From CAYOBW01 sp964402115 (lineage in GTDB: Bacteria > Verrucomicrobiota > Kiritimatiellia > UBA8416 > CAYOBW01), in the NCBI GenBank assembly GCA_964402115.1, contig CAYOBW010000324.1:1-7775 (forward strand): a stretch of 7,775 bases of DNA. The letters are read 5' to 3'. Positions 1 through 7,111 of the stretch are shown piece after piece. Position numbers and translations under genes: made by a program. The notes under the pieces were generated by a model. It was not told the DNA's origin, searched no databases, and worked only from the letters and a program-made list of their open reading frames with translations. Every line of letters begins with the position of its first letter. Within the stretch, counting starts at the first letter, position 1.

Positions 1-452
1 TGCTGGATGCGATACGGATCGACGGCGGCGGTCAGGGGCGCGTGGAGGTCGAGGGCGCCGTCGCGCCCGAGGGCGATCGCGTCGATCGCGTGACCGTCTG
101 CTTCACGGACGGCGGCTCGAAGAGCCCTGTCAGCGTCGAACTGTGCGACATCGCGAAAGAGGGCGACCGGTTCGTCAAGCGCAACGAACTGAGCGCCCGG
201 GTGACGGCGCTCGTGTTTAACCGTGCCGAGGGGAAGCCCCGCATGGGGATTCGCCTGGCGTCGCTCGCACGCAAGGGCAAGAGCGAGGGCCTGTGGTCTC
301 GCGTGAAGGGCGGGCTGGTCAATCTTCTCATCCCTCCGATCGGCATCACGCCCGAGGGCAACCAGGCCATGATCGACCTGGGGGCCGCCCTGGATGCGAA
401 CTCACCACGCTTCACGTTCCCGCTTGCGCGGAACCTGAAGCCGGAGGGGTGA
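1..452 (+). CDS. 3' end of an unrecognised protein (partial at window start)
   Basis: The reading frame is open from the first bases (first complete codon at 3) to the TGA at 450-452, giving about 149 C-terminal residues. The true start lies upstream of the window. A GTG at 42 is in frame, but the frame is already open before it with similar codon use, so it is probably not the start. The N-terminal half looks like alternating beta strands, for example VDRVTVCFTDGG and SPVSVELCDIA. The C-terminal part carries the phrase LVNLLIPPIGITPEGN, then a short helix, and ends in LARNLKPEG. I see no signal peptide, membrane segment, haem motif or catalytic signature in the visible part. I do not recognise the family and assign no function. 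The 239-base gap to the next gene suggests it is not in the same operon. Strong third-position GC and an uninterrupted frame support a real gene. Confidence 0.7.
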   Translation, partial: LDAIRIDGGGQGRVEVEGAVAPEGDRVDRVTVCFTDGGSKSPVSVELCDIAKEGDRFVKRNELSARVTALVFNRAEGKPRMGIRLASLARKGKSEGLWSRVKGGLVNLLIPPIGITPEGNQAMIDLGAALDANSPRFTFPLARNLKPEG

Positions 453-540
453 GCGCGCCTGTGGCCGCCAGCGGTACATGAGCATCTTGGCCTGCGACAT
501 GGCTCGAAACCCCTGCTGCTTGCGTCCGCGGTCTTACGCA

Positions 541-562
541 GCGGTCAGACGGTGTTGACCGC
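541..562. promoter_or_regulatory. Inverted repeat in the leader of the first HzsA-related gene
   Basis: GCGGTCA at 541-547 is exactly complementary to TGACCGC at 556-562, with an 8-base loop that one G-T pair could shorten to 6. It is followed by a run of seven A residues at 564-570. On the + strand no T-run follows, so it is not a standard intrinsic terminator for the upstream gene. TTGACC at 555-560 overlaps the right arm and resembles a -35 element, but no good -10 box lies about 17 bases downstream. It could be an operator-like dyad; chance is also possible. The rest of the 453-691 gap shows only a weak 5-bp hairpin (CCCGC 597-601 with GCGGG 606-610) and nothing else I can name. Confidence 0.2.
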
Positions 563-691
563 GAAAAAAAGTGCGGAGGCGGCCACTTCGCTGTTTCCCG
601 CATGCGCGGGGCTGTGCTAGTTGTTCACACGCGCACCGTTGGACGTGGCAGGGCCACGCAACCGGCGGGACGCGTGAAGGTGGTTCTCACT

Positions 692-3685
692 ATGACAGAC
701 ATGCGCGATTGGATGCTCAGGGTGGCGCTGGGGGGACTGGCGTGGGCCGGGGCGGCGCTCGGTGCGCCAGCCACGGGCCCGGCTCCCGTCTTCTGCATCG
801 GGACCCCCGATGGCTCGGCGCTGGAGTTCGGGCTCGTGGCCGAGCGGTGGCCGGGCTACCAGGCGGCTTACCCGCAGCCGATCGTCTTCACGGTCGGGCG
901 CGACAAGGCGCGCGCGTGGCCCTACATCCACCCGAGCCGGCTGGACATTTGGGCGGGGGGGCGCGATCACACCTTCACGATCCGCTTCGAGCTGCCCGCC
1001 GTACCGGCCGGGCCGCTGCATCTCTGCGTGGGCCAGGTCGAGTCGCTGAAGAACCCGCTGCTGACCGTGGCCTGCAACGGGCGTGAGTTCGGCAGCCGTC
1101 GCGTGCCGGAGGGGTCCGGGGCCGGCGACGGCAACCCGGGCTCGGCGGGACGCCCTGCCGCCATGGTGTTCCCCGTGCCGCCCGAGGCGTTGCGGGCGGG
1201 CGCGAACGAGTTGACGCTGGAGCTGAGCGACGGCAGCTGGATCATCTACGACTACGTCCTGCTCGGGCCGTCGGCGACGCCGCCGCGCACGAACGAGGAC
1301 GAGGCGGACCTGCGTGAGCGCGTTCAGGCCGCGCTCGGCGGCGGCGCGACGGAGATCGTCTTCGCCGTACGCTCCATCCTGCATGAGCATTGGTACGCGA
1401 ACTTCAGCTACTTCGCGCCCGACAGCAACCGCAAGGCCTACGGCAAGGCCGGCCGCCTGTGCCGGCTGAACCTCAAGACGGGCCAGGTCACCGAGCTGCT
1501 GGCCGACCCCGAGGGCTCGATCCGCGATCCGGCCGTGGACTACGACGGCCGCCGCATCGTCTTCGCCTGGCGCAAGGGCGGCACGGAGAGCTATCACCTC
1601 CACACGATCCAGTCCGACGGCAGCGGGCTGCGGCAGATCACCGACGGCCCGTACGACGACTTCGAGCCCTGCTGGCTGCCCGACGGCGGGATCACGTTCG
1701 TGTCGAGCCGGTGCCGGCGCTGGGTGAACTGCTGGCTCACGCAGGTGGCCGTGATTCATCGCTGCGAGGCGGACGGCAGCGGGCTGCGGCAGCTTTCGGC
1801 GAACGTCGAGCACGACAACACGCCGTGGGTCCTCCCGGACGGGCGCCTGCTGTACATGCGCTGGGAGTACGTGGACCGCTCGCAGGTGCATTACCACCAC
1901 CTCTGGACCATGAACCCGGACGGCACGGGGCAGGCGGTTTACTTCGGGAACCTGCACCCCGGCGACGTGTACATCGACGCCAAGCCGATCCCCGGCAGCC
2001 AGCGAGTGGTGTTGATCAAGTCGCCCGGCCACGGGCAGACGGAGCACATGGGCCACCTCGCCACGGTCAGCCAGCGCCGCGGTCCCGATGCCCTCGCCGA
2101 ACTGGTCACGATCAGCGGCAGCGGCTCCTGCCGCGATCCGTGGGCGCTGTCGCCCGACCTCTTCCTGGCAGCGGACGGGCGGCGCCTGGACGCCTACAAC
2201 GCGCGGGGGCGCCGGGTGACGCTGCACGAGCTGGCCGGCGTAACCGACAACGTCTGGCTGCACGAGCCGCGCCCGCTGGCGGCGCGCCCGCGCGAGACCG
2301 CGATCCCGCCCCGCGTCAACCTCGCGCAACGGACGGGGCGGTTCTTCCTCAGTGACGTCACGTTCGGGCGGAACATGGCCGGCGTGCAGCGCGGCGAGGT
2401 CAAGAAGCTGCTGGTCATGGAGAGCCTGCCCAAGCCCATCAACTTCACCGGTGGCATGGACCCGCTGAGCTACGCGGGCACCTTCACGCTCGAGCGCATT
2501 CTCGGCACCGTCCCGGTCGCCGCCGACGGCAGCGCGTACTTCGAGGCCCCCGCGACGCGGAGCCTGTTCTTCATCGCGCTCGACGCGAACGATCTCGCCA
2601 TCAAGCGCATGCAGAGCTTCACGTCCGTCGCGCCGGGCGAGACGCTGGGCTGCGTCGGGTGCCACGAGCACCGCGCGCTCACGCAGCCCATGGACGGCGG
2701 AAAACGCCGGCCGCTGGCGCTGGCGGGCGGGCCGAGCCCCATCGAGCCCGTGGCCGGCGCGCCGGACGTGTTGGATTTCCCGCGCGACGTGCAGCCGATC
2801 CTGGACCGCCACTGCCTGCGTTGCCACAATGCCGACAAGCGCTCGGGGGGGGTCTGCCTCAGCGGCGATCGGGGGCCGATGTTCTCGCTCGCCTACTACG
2901 CCCTGACCGTGAACGGGCAGCTCGCGGACGGGCGGAACCTGCCGCGCAGCAACTACGGCCCGCGCCAGCTCGGCAGCGGCGGGGCGCCGCTCCTGCGCAA
3001 GCTCGATGGCGCGCACCACGACGTCCGCCTCACGCCTGCCGAGCGCACGGTCGTGCGGCTGTGGATCGAGGCCTGCGCGCCCTATCCCGGCACGTATGCC
3101 GCGCTGGGGTGCGGCATGATCGGCGGCTACCAGCAGAACGAGCCCGTGCTGAATCCCGACTTCCAGTGGCCCGAGACCAAGGCCGCGCAGGCTGCGTTCG
3201 ACCGGCGTTGCGCCGCCTGTCACACGGCCAAGTCGCGCCCGCTGCCGCGCGCGCTCTCCGACGAGAACGGCCTCAGCTTCTGGCAGCCGAGCATGGACGA
3301 TCCGCGGCTGGGCCGGACGCGCCACGTCGTGTTCAATCTGACCCGCCCCGAGCTGTCGCTCTACCTGCGCGCGCCGCTGGCGAAGGCGGCGGGCGGGCTG
3401 GGGGTGTGCCGGCCGGTCGATGCGCCGGCGGGCACGGAGGGCGCCATCTTCAAGGGGCCGGACGATGCCGACTACCTGGCCCTGCGGGGCATGGTGGAGG
3501 CGGGGCAGCGGCGGCTCGATACCATCAAGCGCTTCGACATGCCGGGCTTCAGGCCGCGGCTGGAGTGGGTGCGCGAGATGAAGCGGTACGGGATCCTGCC
3601 GGCGACGTTCGACCCGGCCGCGGATCCGATTGACGTGTACGCGGTGGAGCGGCAGTACTGGGACGCCTTGGGCTACGGGCAGTAG
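692..3685 (+). CDS. HzsA-related exported triheme c-type cytochrome with PL4-domain-III-like N-terminus
   Basis: A protein of about 997 residues. The ATG at 692 is preferred over an in-frame ATG at 602: it follows a purine-rich GAAGG at 676-680 and places a signal peptide (hydrophobic core about residues 9-24, cleavage near A25 or A27) at the N-terminus. Residues ~28-193 resemble the beta-sandwich domain III of polysaccharide lyase family 4 (IGTPDGSALEF near the start, SWIIYDYVLLGP at the end). Residues ~219-520 form a PD40/TolB-like propeller with DGSGLRQ and MNPDGTGQ blade motifs. Residues ~555-665 match the hydrazine-synthase-alpha middle-domain type and end in haem motif C654-VG-C657-H658. 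Further haem motifs are C708-LR-C711-H712 and C840-AA-C843-H844, followed by the family tail (FDMPGFRP, EMKRYGILP). It is probably a periplasmic or surface electron-transfer or redox protein; its substrate is unknown. The next gene starts 27 bases later and is likely co-transcribed. Confidence 0.88.
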   Translation: MTDMRDWMLRVALGGLAWAGAALGAPATGPAPVFCIGTPDGSALEFGLVAERWPGYQAAYPQPIVFTVGRDKARAWPYIHPSRLDIWAGGRDHTFTIRFELPAVPAGPLHLCVGQVESLKNPLLTVACNGREFGSRRVPEGSGAGDGNPGSAGRPAAMVFPVPPEALRAGANELTLELSDGSWIIYDYVLLGPSATPPRTNEDEADLRERVQAALGGGATEIVFAVRSILHEHWYANFSYFAPDSNRKAYGKAGRLCRLNLKTGQVTELLADPEGSIRDPAVDYDGRRIVFAWRKGGTESYHLHTIQSDGSGLRQITDGPYDDFEPCWLPDGGITFVSSRCRRWVNCWLTQVAVIHRCEADGSGLRQLSANVEHDNTPWVLPDGRLLYMRWEYVDRSQVHYHHLWTMNPDGTGQAVYFGNLHPGDVYIDAKPIPGSQRVVLIKSPGHGQTEHMGHLATVSQRRGPDALAELVTISGSGSCRDPWALSPDLFLAADGRRLDAYNARGRRVTLHELAGVTDNVWLHEPRPLAARPRETAIPPRVNLAQRTGRFFLSDVTFGRNMAGVQRGEVKKLLVMESLPKPINFTGGMDPLSYAGTFTLERILGTVPVAADGSAYFEAPATRSLFFIALDANDLAIKRMQSFTSVAPGETLGCVGCHEHRALTQPMDGGKRRPLALAGGPSPIEPVAGAPDVLDFPRDVQPILDRHCLRCHNADKRSGGVCLSGDRGPMFSLAYYALTVNGQLADGRNLPRSNYGPRQLGSGGAPLLRKLDGAHHDVRLTPAERTVVRLWIEACAPYPGTYAALGCGMIGGYQQNEPVLNPDFQWPETKAAQAAFDRRCAACHTAKSRPLPRALSDENGLSFWQPSMDDPRLGRTRHVVFNLTRPELSLYLRAPLAKAAGGLGVCRPVDAPAGTEGAIFKGPDDADYLALRGMVEAGQRRLDTIKRFDMPGFRPRLEWVREMKRYGILPATFDPAADPIDVYAVERQYWDALGYGQ
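1616..1792 (+). repeat. Pair of exact 21-bp direct repeats encoding propeller blade motif DGSGLRQ
   Basis: Bases 1616-1636 and 1772-1792 are identical over 21 positions and both encode DGSGLRQ in frame. A copy with one mismatch occurs in the second HzsA-related gene at 4304-4324. This is the TolB/PD40-type blade consensus, so the repeat reflects protein repeat structure plus uniform GC-rich codon choice, not a mobile or regulatory repeat. The near-identity across the two genes fits their being paralogues. Confidence 0.75.
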
Positions 3686-3696
3686 ACGCGCAGCAC

Positions 3697-3706
3697 GGGA
3701 GGGAGG
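3697..3706 (+). promoter_or_regulatory. Strong ribosome binding site for the second HzsA-related gene
   Basis: GGGAGGGAGG lies in the 27-base gap between the two large genes, with six bases between it and the ATG at 3713. It fixes the start of the second gene and argues for translation from a shared message. There is no room for a full promoter between the genes unless it sits inside the first. Confidence 0.8.
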
Positions 3707-3712
3707 CCGACC

Positions 3713-6700
3713 ATGGGCCGATTGACGAGGCACACAGCAGCGGTTGTGGCGGGGCTGCTGCTTGCGGCGGGCGGGAGCGAGGTTCGGGCTGCCTGGCGCG
3801 ACCGGGGTCCGTCGCCGGCGGAGCGGAGCGTGTCGCTGCGTCTCGCCCTCGAGGACCTCCGGCAGACCTTCGGCAGCCGCTACCCCGGCGCCGACGGTTA
3901 TCTCGCGCGGCTGGCCGAGCTCGACCGGAAGCTGGCCGCCGCCAAGGGCGCTGAAGCCGCGGCCGTGGAGGCCGCCCTCGTCGCGCTGCAGCAGGAGGCG
4001 TTGCTGGCGAATCCCGTCCTGGCTTTCGACCGGTTGCTGCTGGTGCGGCGGGCCGACAAAGGCAAGCTGGGGCTGCCGCAGAACTGGCAGGGCAACTGCG
4101 CCGTCGATCGGCGCGGCTACGACAACGAAATCGCGGTCCTCGCCCCCGTGCGGCCGGACGGCAAGCTGACGACGCTCTACCGGCCGCCGGAGGGCGAGTT
4201 CGTGGGCGACGTGGACCTGCGCTTCGCCGGTGACCGGCTGCTCTTCTCCATGCCGAAGCCCGGCAAGGGCCGGGCGGACTGGCACGTGTGGGAGATGGGC
4301 GCCGACGGCAGCGGGCTGAGGCAGGTGACGCCGGACCTGGAGAGCGTGGACCAGTACGACGCCTGCTACCTGCCGAACGGCCGCATCCTCTTCGACTCGA
4401 CAGCCGGCATGCAGGGCGTGCCGTGCGTGGGCGGCAAGACCCACGTGGCCAATCTCTACCTCATGGACACCGACGGCCGCACGATCCGCCAGCTCTGCTA
4501 CGACCAGGAGCACAACTGGTGCCCGGTCGTCATGAACGATGGGCGCGTCATGTACTCCCGCTGGGAATACACGGACACGCCGCACTACTTCACGCGGCTG
4601 CTGTTCGCCATGAACCCGGACGGCACCGGGCAGATGGCGCTCTCGAAGAGCAACTCCTACTGGCCGAACGCCACCTTCTACGCGCGGCCGATTCCCGGGC
4701 ACCCCAGCCGCATCATCGCGGTCATCTCCGGCCACCACGGCCTGCCGCGGATGGGCGAGCTGATCCTGTTCGACGTGGCGCAGGGGCGCTACGAGGCCGG
4801 CGGGGTCGTGCAGCGTCTGCCGGGGCGCGGCGAGCCCGTGGAGCCCCTCGTGCGCGACGGGCTGGTGAACAACAGCTGGCCGCTGTTCCTCCATCCCTAT
4901 CCCCTGCACGATCCGCAGACCGGGGGCGGCGCGGGCAAGTACTTCCTCGTGGCCTGCCGCCCGCGTCCGGCAGACGGGTGGGGCGTCTACGTGGTGGACG
5001 TGTTCGACAACCTCGTGCCGGTCTACACGGCGGCTGGGCAGGCGCTGTTGGAGCCGCTGCCGTTCCGGCCCGCCGTCGTGCCGCCGGTCATCCCCGACCG
5101 CGTGCAGCTCGGCGCCACCAACGCTGTCGTTTACATGGCCGATGTGTACGTGGGCAAGGGGCTGGCCGGCGTGCCCCGCGGGACCGTGAAGGCCCTCCGC
5201 GTTTTCGAATACCACTTCGCCTACCAGGGCATGGGCGGGCACATCAGCATCGGCGTGGACGGCCCCTGGGATGTGCACCGCATCCACGGCACCGTGCCGG
5301 TCTACCCCGACGGGTCGGCCCACTTCTCCGTGCCCGCCAACACGCCCCTGGCCGTGCAGCCGCTCGACGCCGAGGGGCGGGCCATCCAGGTCATGCGGAG
5401 CTGGTTCACCGCGCAGCCCGGCGAGCGGCTGTCGTGCGTGGGCTGCCACGAAAGCCCCACCGAGGCGGCCCCGCCGCGCGTCACGCAGGCCGCCCGCGCA
5501 GCGCCTTCCCCGATCCAGCCGTGGCGCGGGCCGCGGCGGGGCTTCAGCTTCGTGCGCGAGGTGCAGCCCGTGCTGGACAAGTACTGTGTCGGTTGCCACA
5601 GCGGCGCCGAGCGGGCGGACAAGCGCGCGCTGCCGAACTTTTCGGCGCTGCAGGCCGCCGGCCAGGCCGGAGGCCGCCGGCCGGGCGGCTTCGACGCGGC
5701 CTATCTCGCGCTCCACCCCTACGTGCGGCGGCCCGGGCCCGAAAGCGATTACCACGTGCCCAACCCTTACGAGTACGCCGTCGACACCAGCGAGCTCGTG
5801 CAGCTGCTGCGCAAGGGCCATCACGGCGTGCAGCTCGACGCGGAGGCCTGGGACCGGCTTTACACGTGGATCGACCTCAACGTGCCGGACCACGGCACGT
5901 GGGGCGAGCACCGGCCCGTGCCCGTCAAGCAGGTGGAACTGCGCGCGGCCTACCGGAAGCAGTACGCCAACGTGACCGAGGACCTCGAGAACTACCCCTT
6001 GCCCGCGCCCGCGCCCGTCGCCTTTGTGGCGCCCGCGCCGCGTCCGGTTGCGCAGCCGGTTGCGGCCGTGCAGGTCGAGGGCTGGCCGTTCGCTGCCGCC
6101 GAGGCCGCGCGCCGGCAGCAGGCCGCGGGCGACCCCGCGGAGCTGACGCTCGACCTGGGCGAGAACGTGACGCTGGTCGTGCGGCGTGTGCCGGCGGGCG
6201 CGTTTATCATGGGCGATGCGGCCGGCTGCGCCGACGAACAGCCGCCCGCCCGCGTGGAACTGGCGAAGCCGTTCTACATCGCCCGCTGCGAAACCAGCAA
6301 CCGGCAGTTCAAACGCTTCGCGCCGCAGCACGCAAGCGGCGTGCTGAGTGCGTTTAACAAGGACATGGGCTCGCGCGGGGAGCCGATGGAACAGCCGGAC
6401 CAGCCCGTTGCGCGCGTCTCCTGGACCGAGGCGCAGGCGTTCTGCGCCTGGCTGTCGCAGTTGACCGGGCGGCGGTGCGCCCTGCCGACCGAGGCACAGT
6501 GGGAGTGGGCCTGCCGCGCCGGATCGGATGCACCCCTGGCCTACGGCGGCGTGGACGCCGACTTCTCGAAGCTGGCCAACCTCGCCGACGCGCGCTTGGT
6601 CACGCTGTGCCGGCGCGATTCGCCCAAGTGGCTGCCCCATATCCCCGGCGTGAACGATGGGCATGTCGGCCCCGCGGGGGTGGGCGCTTACGCGGCGAAT

Positions 6701-6937
6701 GCCTGGGGCCTCCAGAACATGCACGGGAACGTCGCGGAGTGGACGCGCTCGGCGTATGCGGCGTACCCCTACCGGGCGGATGACGGGCGGGAAGGGGATG
6801 CGCCGGCCTTGCAGAAGGTCGTGCGCGGCGGATCGTTCTACGATCGGCCGTCCCGCGCCCGGTCTGCGTTCCGGCTGGCCTATCCGGCCGATTGGCGTGT
6901 GTTCAACGTGGGGTTCCGCATCGTTGTCGAGGAGTAG
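3713..6937 (+). CDS. HzsA-related exported diheme c-type cytochrome fused to an FGE-like domain
   Basis: A protein of 1074 residues with a clear signal peptide (cleavage after VRA, about residue 26). Residues ~35-110 are charged and helical. A PD40-like propeller follows (~110-470), with motifs LGLPQNWQGN, YDNEIAVLAPV and RWEYTDTPHYF that I associate with HzsA-related proteins. The middle domain (~470-580) ends in haem motif C575-VG-C578-H579. A second haem motif is C625-VG-C628-H629 in a planctomycete-type cytochrome region. A Pro/Ala/Val-rich linker (~763-790) leads to an FGE/SUMF1-type domain (~815-1074): GAFIMGD, LPTEAQWEWACRAG, NMHGNVAEW, VVRGGSFY and NVGFRIV. In true formylglycine-generating enzymes two cysteines follow GGSF; here they are D1044 and A1049, so sulfatase activation is not expected. 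The domain more likely binds a ligand or partner, or has another chemistry. It probably acts outside the cytoplasm together with the upstream paralogue. Confidence 0.9.
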   Translation: MGRLTRHTAAVVAGLLLAAGGSEVRAAWRDRGPSPAERSVSLRLALEDLRQTFGSRYPGADGYLARLAELDRKLAAAKGAEAAAVEAALVALQQEALLANPVLAFDRLLLVRRADKGKLGLPQNWQGNCAVDRRGYDNEIAVLAPVRPDGKLTTLYRPPEGEFVGDVDLRFAGDRLLFSMPKPGKGRADWHVWEMGADGSGLRQVTPDLESVDQYDACYLPNGRILFDSTAGMQGVPCVGGKTHVANLYLMDTDGRTIRQLCYDQEHNWCPVVMNDGRVMYSRWEYTDTPHYFTRLLFAMNPDGTGQMALSKSNSYWPNATFYARPIPGHPSRIIAVISGHHGLPRMGELILFDVAQGRYEAGGVVQRLPGRGEPVEPLVRDGLVNNSWPLFLHPYPLHDPQTGGGAGKYFLVACRPRPADGWGVYVVDVFDNLVPVYTAAGQALLEPLPFRPAVVPPVIPDRVQLGATNAVVYMADVYVGKGLAGVPRGTVKALRVFEYHFAYQGMGGHISIGVDGPWDVHRIHGTVPVYPDGSAHFSVPANTPLAVQPLDAEGRAIQVMRSWFTAQPGERLSCVGCHESPTEAAPPRVTQAARAAPSPIQPWRGPRRGFSFVREVQPVLDKYCVGCHSGAERADKRALPNFSALQAAGQAGGRRPGGFDAAYLALHPYVRRPGPESDYHVPNPYEYAVDTSELVQLLRKGHHGVQLDAEAWDRLYTWIDLNVPDHGTWGEHRPVPVKQVELRAAYRKQYANVTEDLENYPLPAPAPVAFVAPAPRPVAQPVAAVQVEGWPFAAAEAARRQQAAGDPAELTLDLGENVTLVVRRVPAGAFIMGDAAGCADEQPPARVELAKPFYIARCETSNRQFKRFAPQHASGVLSAFNKDMGSRGEPMEQPDQPVARVSWTEAQAFCAWLSQLTGRRCALPTEAQWEWACRAGSDAPLAYGGVDADFSKLANLADARLVTLCRRDSPKWLPHIPGVNDGHVGPAGVGAYAANAWGLQNMHGNVAEWTRSAYAAYPYRADDGREGDAPALQKVVRGGSFYDRPSRARSAFRLAYPADWRVFNVGFRIVVEE

Positions 6938-7052
6938 GCTGTCGACGCACGAATCCGGGGACATTTGGTGGCGTTGACCGGCCGTTCAGGCAGGCCGAAC
7001 GTCTTACCTGTGTGTACGAGCGATTTTTACTGTCTTAAGGCCCATTGGATGG

Positions 7053-7081
7053 TAGACAACGAGCGCGTTTCGGCTTACAAA
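7053..7081 (+). promoter_or_regulatory. Possible sigma70-type promoter for the YVTN propeller gene
   Basis: TAGACA at 7053-7058 (five of six matches to TTGACA) and TACAAA at 7076-7081 (four of six to TATAAT) are separated by exactly 17 bases. They lie in a gap noticeably richer in A and T than the genes around it. Transcription would begin about 25 bases before the ATG at 7112, leaving a short leader containing the ribosome binding site. This is a consensus match by eye only, and promoters of PVC bacteria often deviate from the E. coli consensus. Confidence 0.3.
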
Positions 7082-7093
7082 ACACGGTCACGC

Positions 7094-7099
7094 AGGAGG
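7094..7099 (+). promoter_or_regulatory. Ribosome binding site AGGAGG for the YVTN propeller gene
   Basis: A perfect AGGAGG lies 12 bases before the ATG at 7112, and a second purine run (GCAGGA) lies closer. This supports 7112 as the start over the in-frame ATGs at 7130 and 7145. Confidence 0.7.
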
Positions 7100-7111
7100 A
7101 GCAGGATTCTT

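Noticed and set aside
602..691. N-terminal extension of the first HzsA-related protein from the ATG at 602
   Set aside because: It would put 30 residues before the signal peptide, has no good ribosome binding site, and overlaps a small hairpin. The ATG at 692 fits better.
692..3685. Calling the first large gene a true hydrazine synthase alpha subunit (hzsA)
   Set aside because: The expected tyrosine after the CxxCH motif is absent, a third haem motif and a PL4-like domain are added, and the HzsA-related family is widespread in bacteria that do not perform anammox.
4288..6357. Long + strand open frame of 689 codons inside the second large gene
   Set aside because: An Arg/Ala/Gly-rich shadow frame typical of GC-rich coding DNA. 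The gene at 3713-6937 in the other frame explains this stretch.
6150..6937. Calling the C-terminal domain of the second large gene an active sulfatase-maturing enzyme
   Set aside because: Both catalytic cysteine positions after GGSF are replaced (D1044, A1049), and no sulfatase gene is present in the window.
617..6964. Uninterrupted minus-strand open frame of 2115 codons lying antisense to both large genes
   Set aside because: Both + strand genes are in the same frame and have extreme third-position GC, which removes stops from the antisense frame. Its product is rich in His, Arg, Gly, Pro and Ala with no domain signature, while the + strand proteins carry clear haem and FGE motifs.
6983..7001. 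Inverted repeat CGTTC/GAACG after the second large gene, considered as a terminator
   Set aside because: The stem is only 5 bp with a 9-base loop and no T-run follows directly. The TTTTT at 7024-7028 is too far away to pair with it as an intrinsic terminator.
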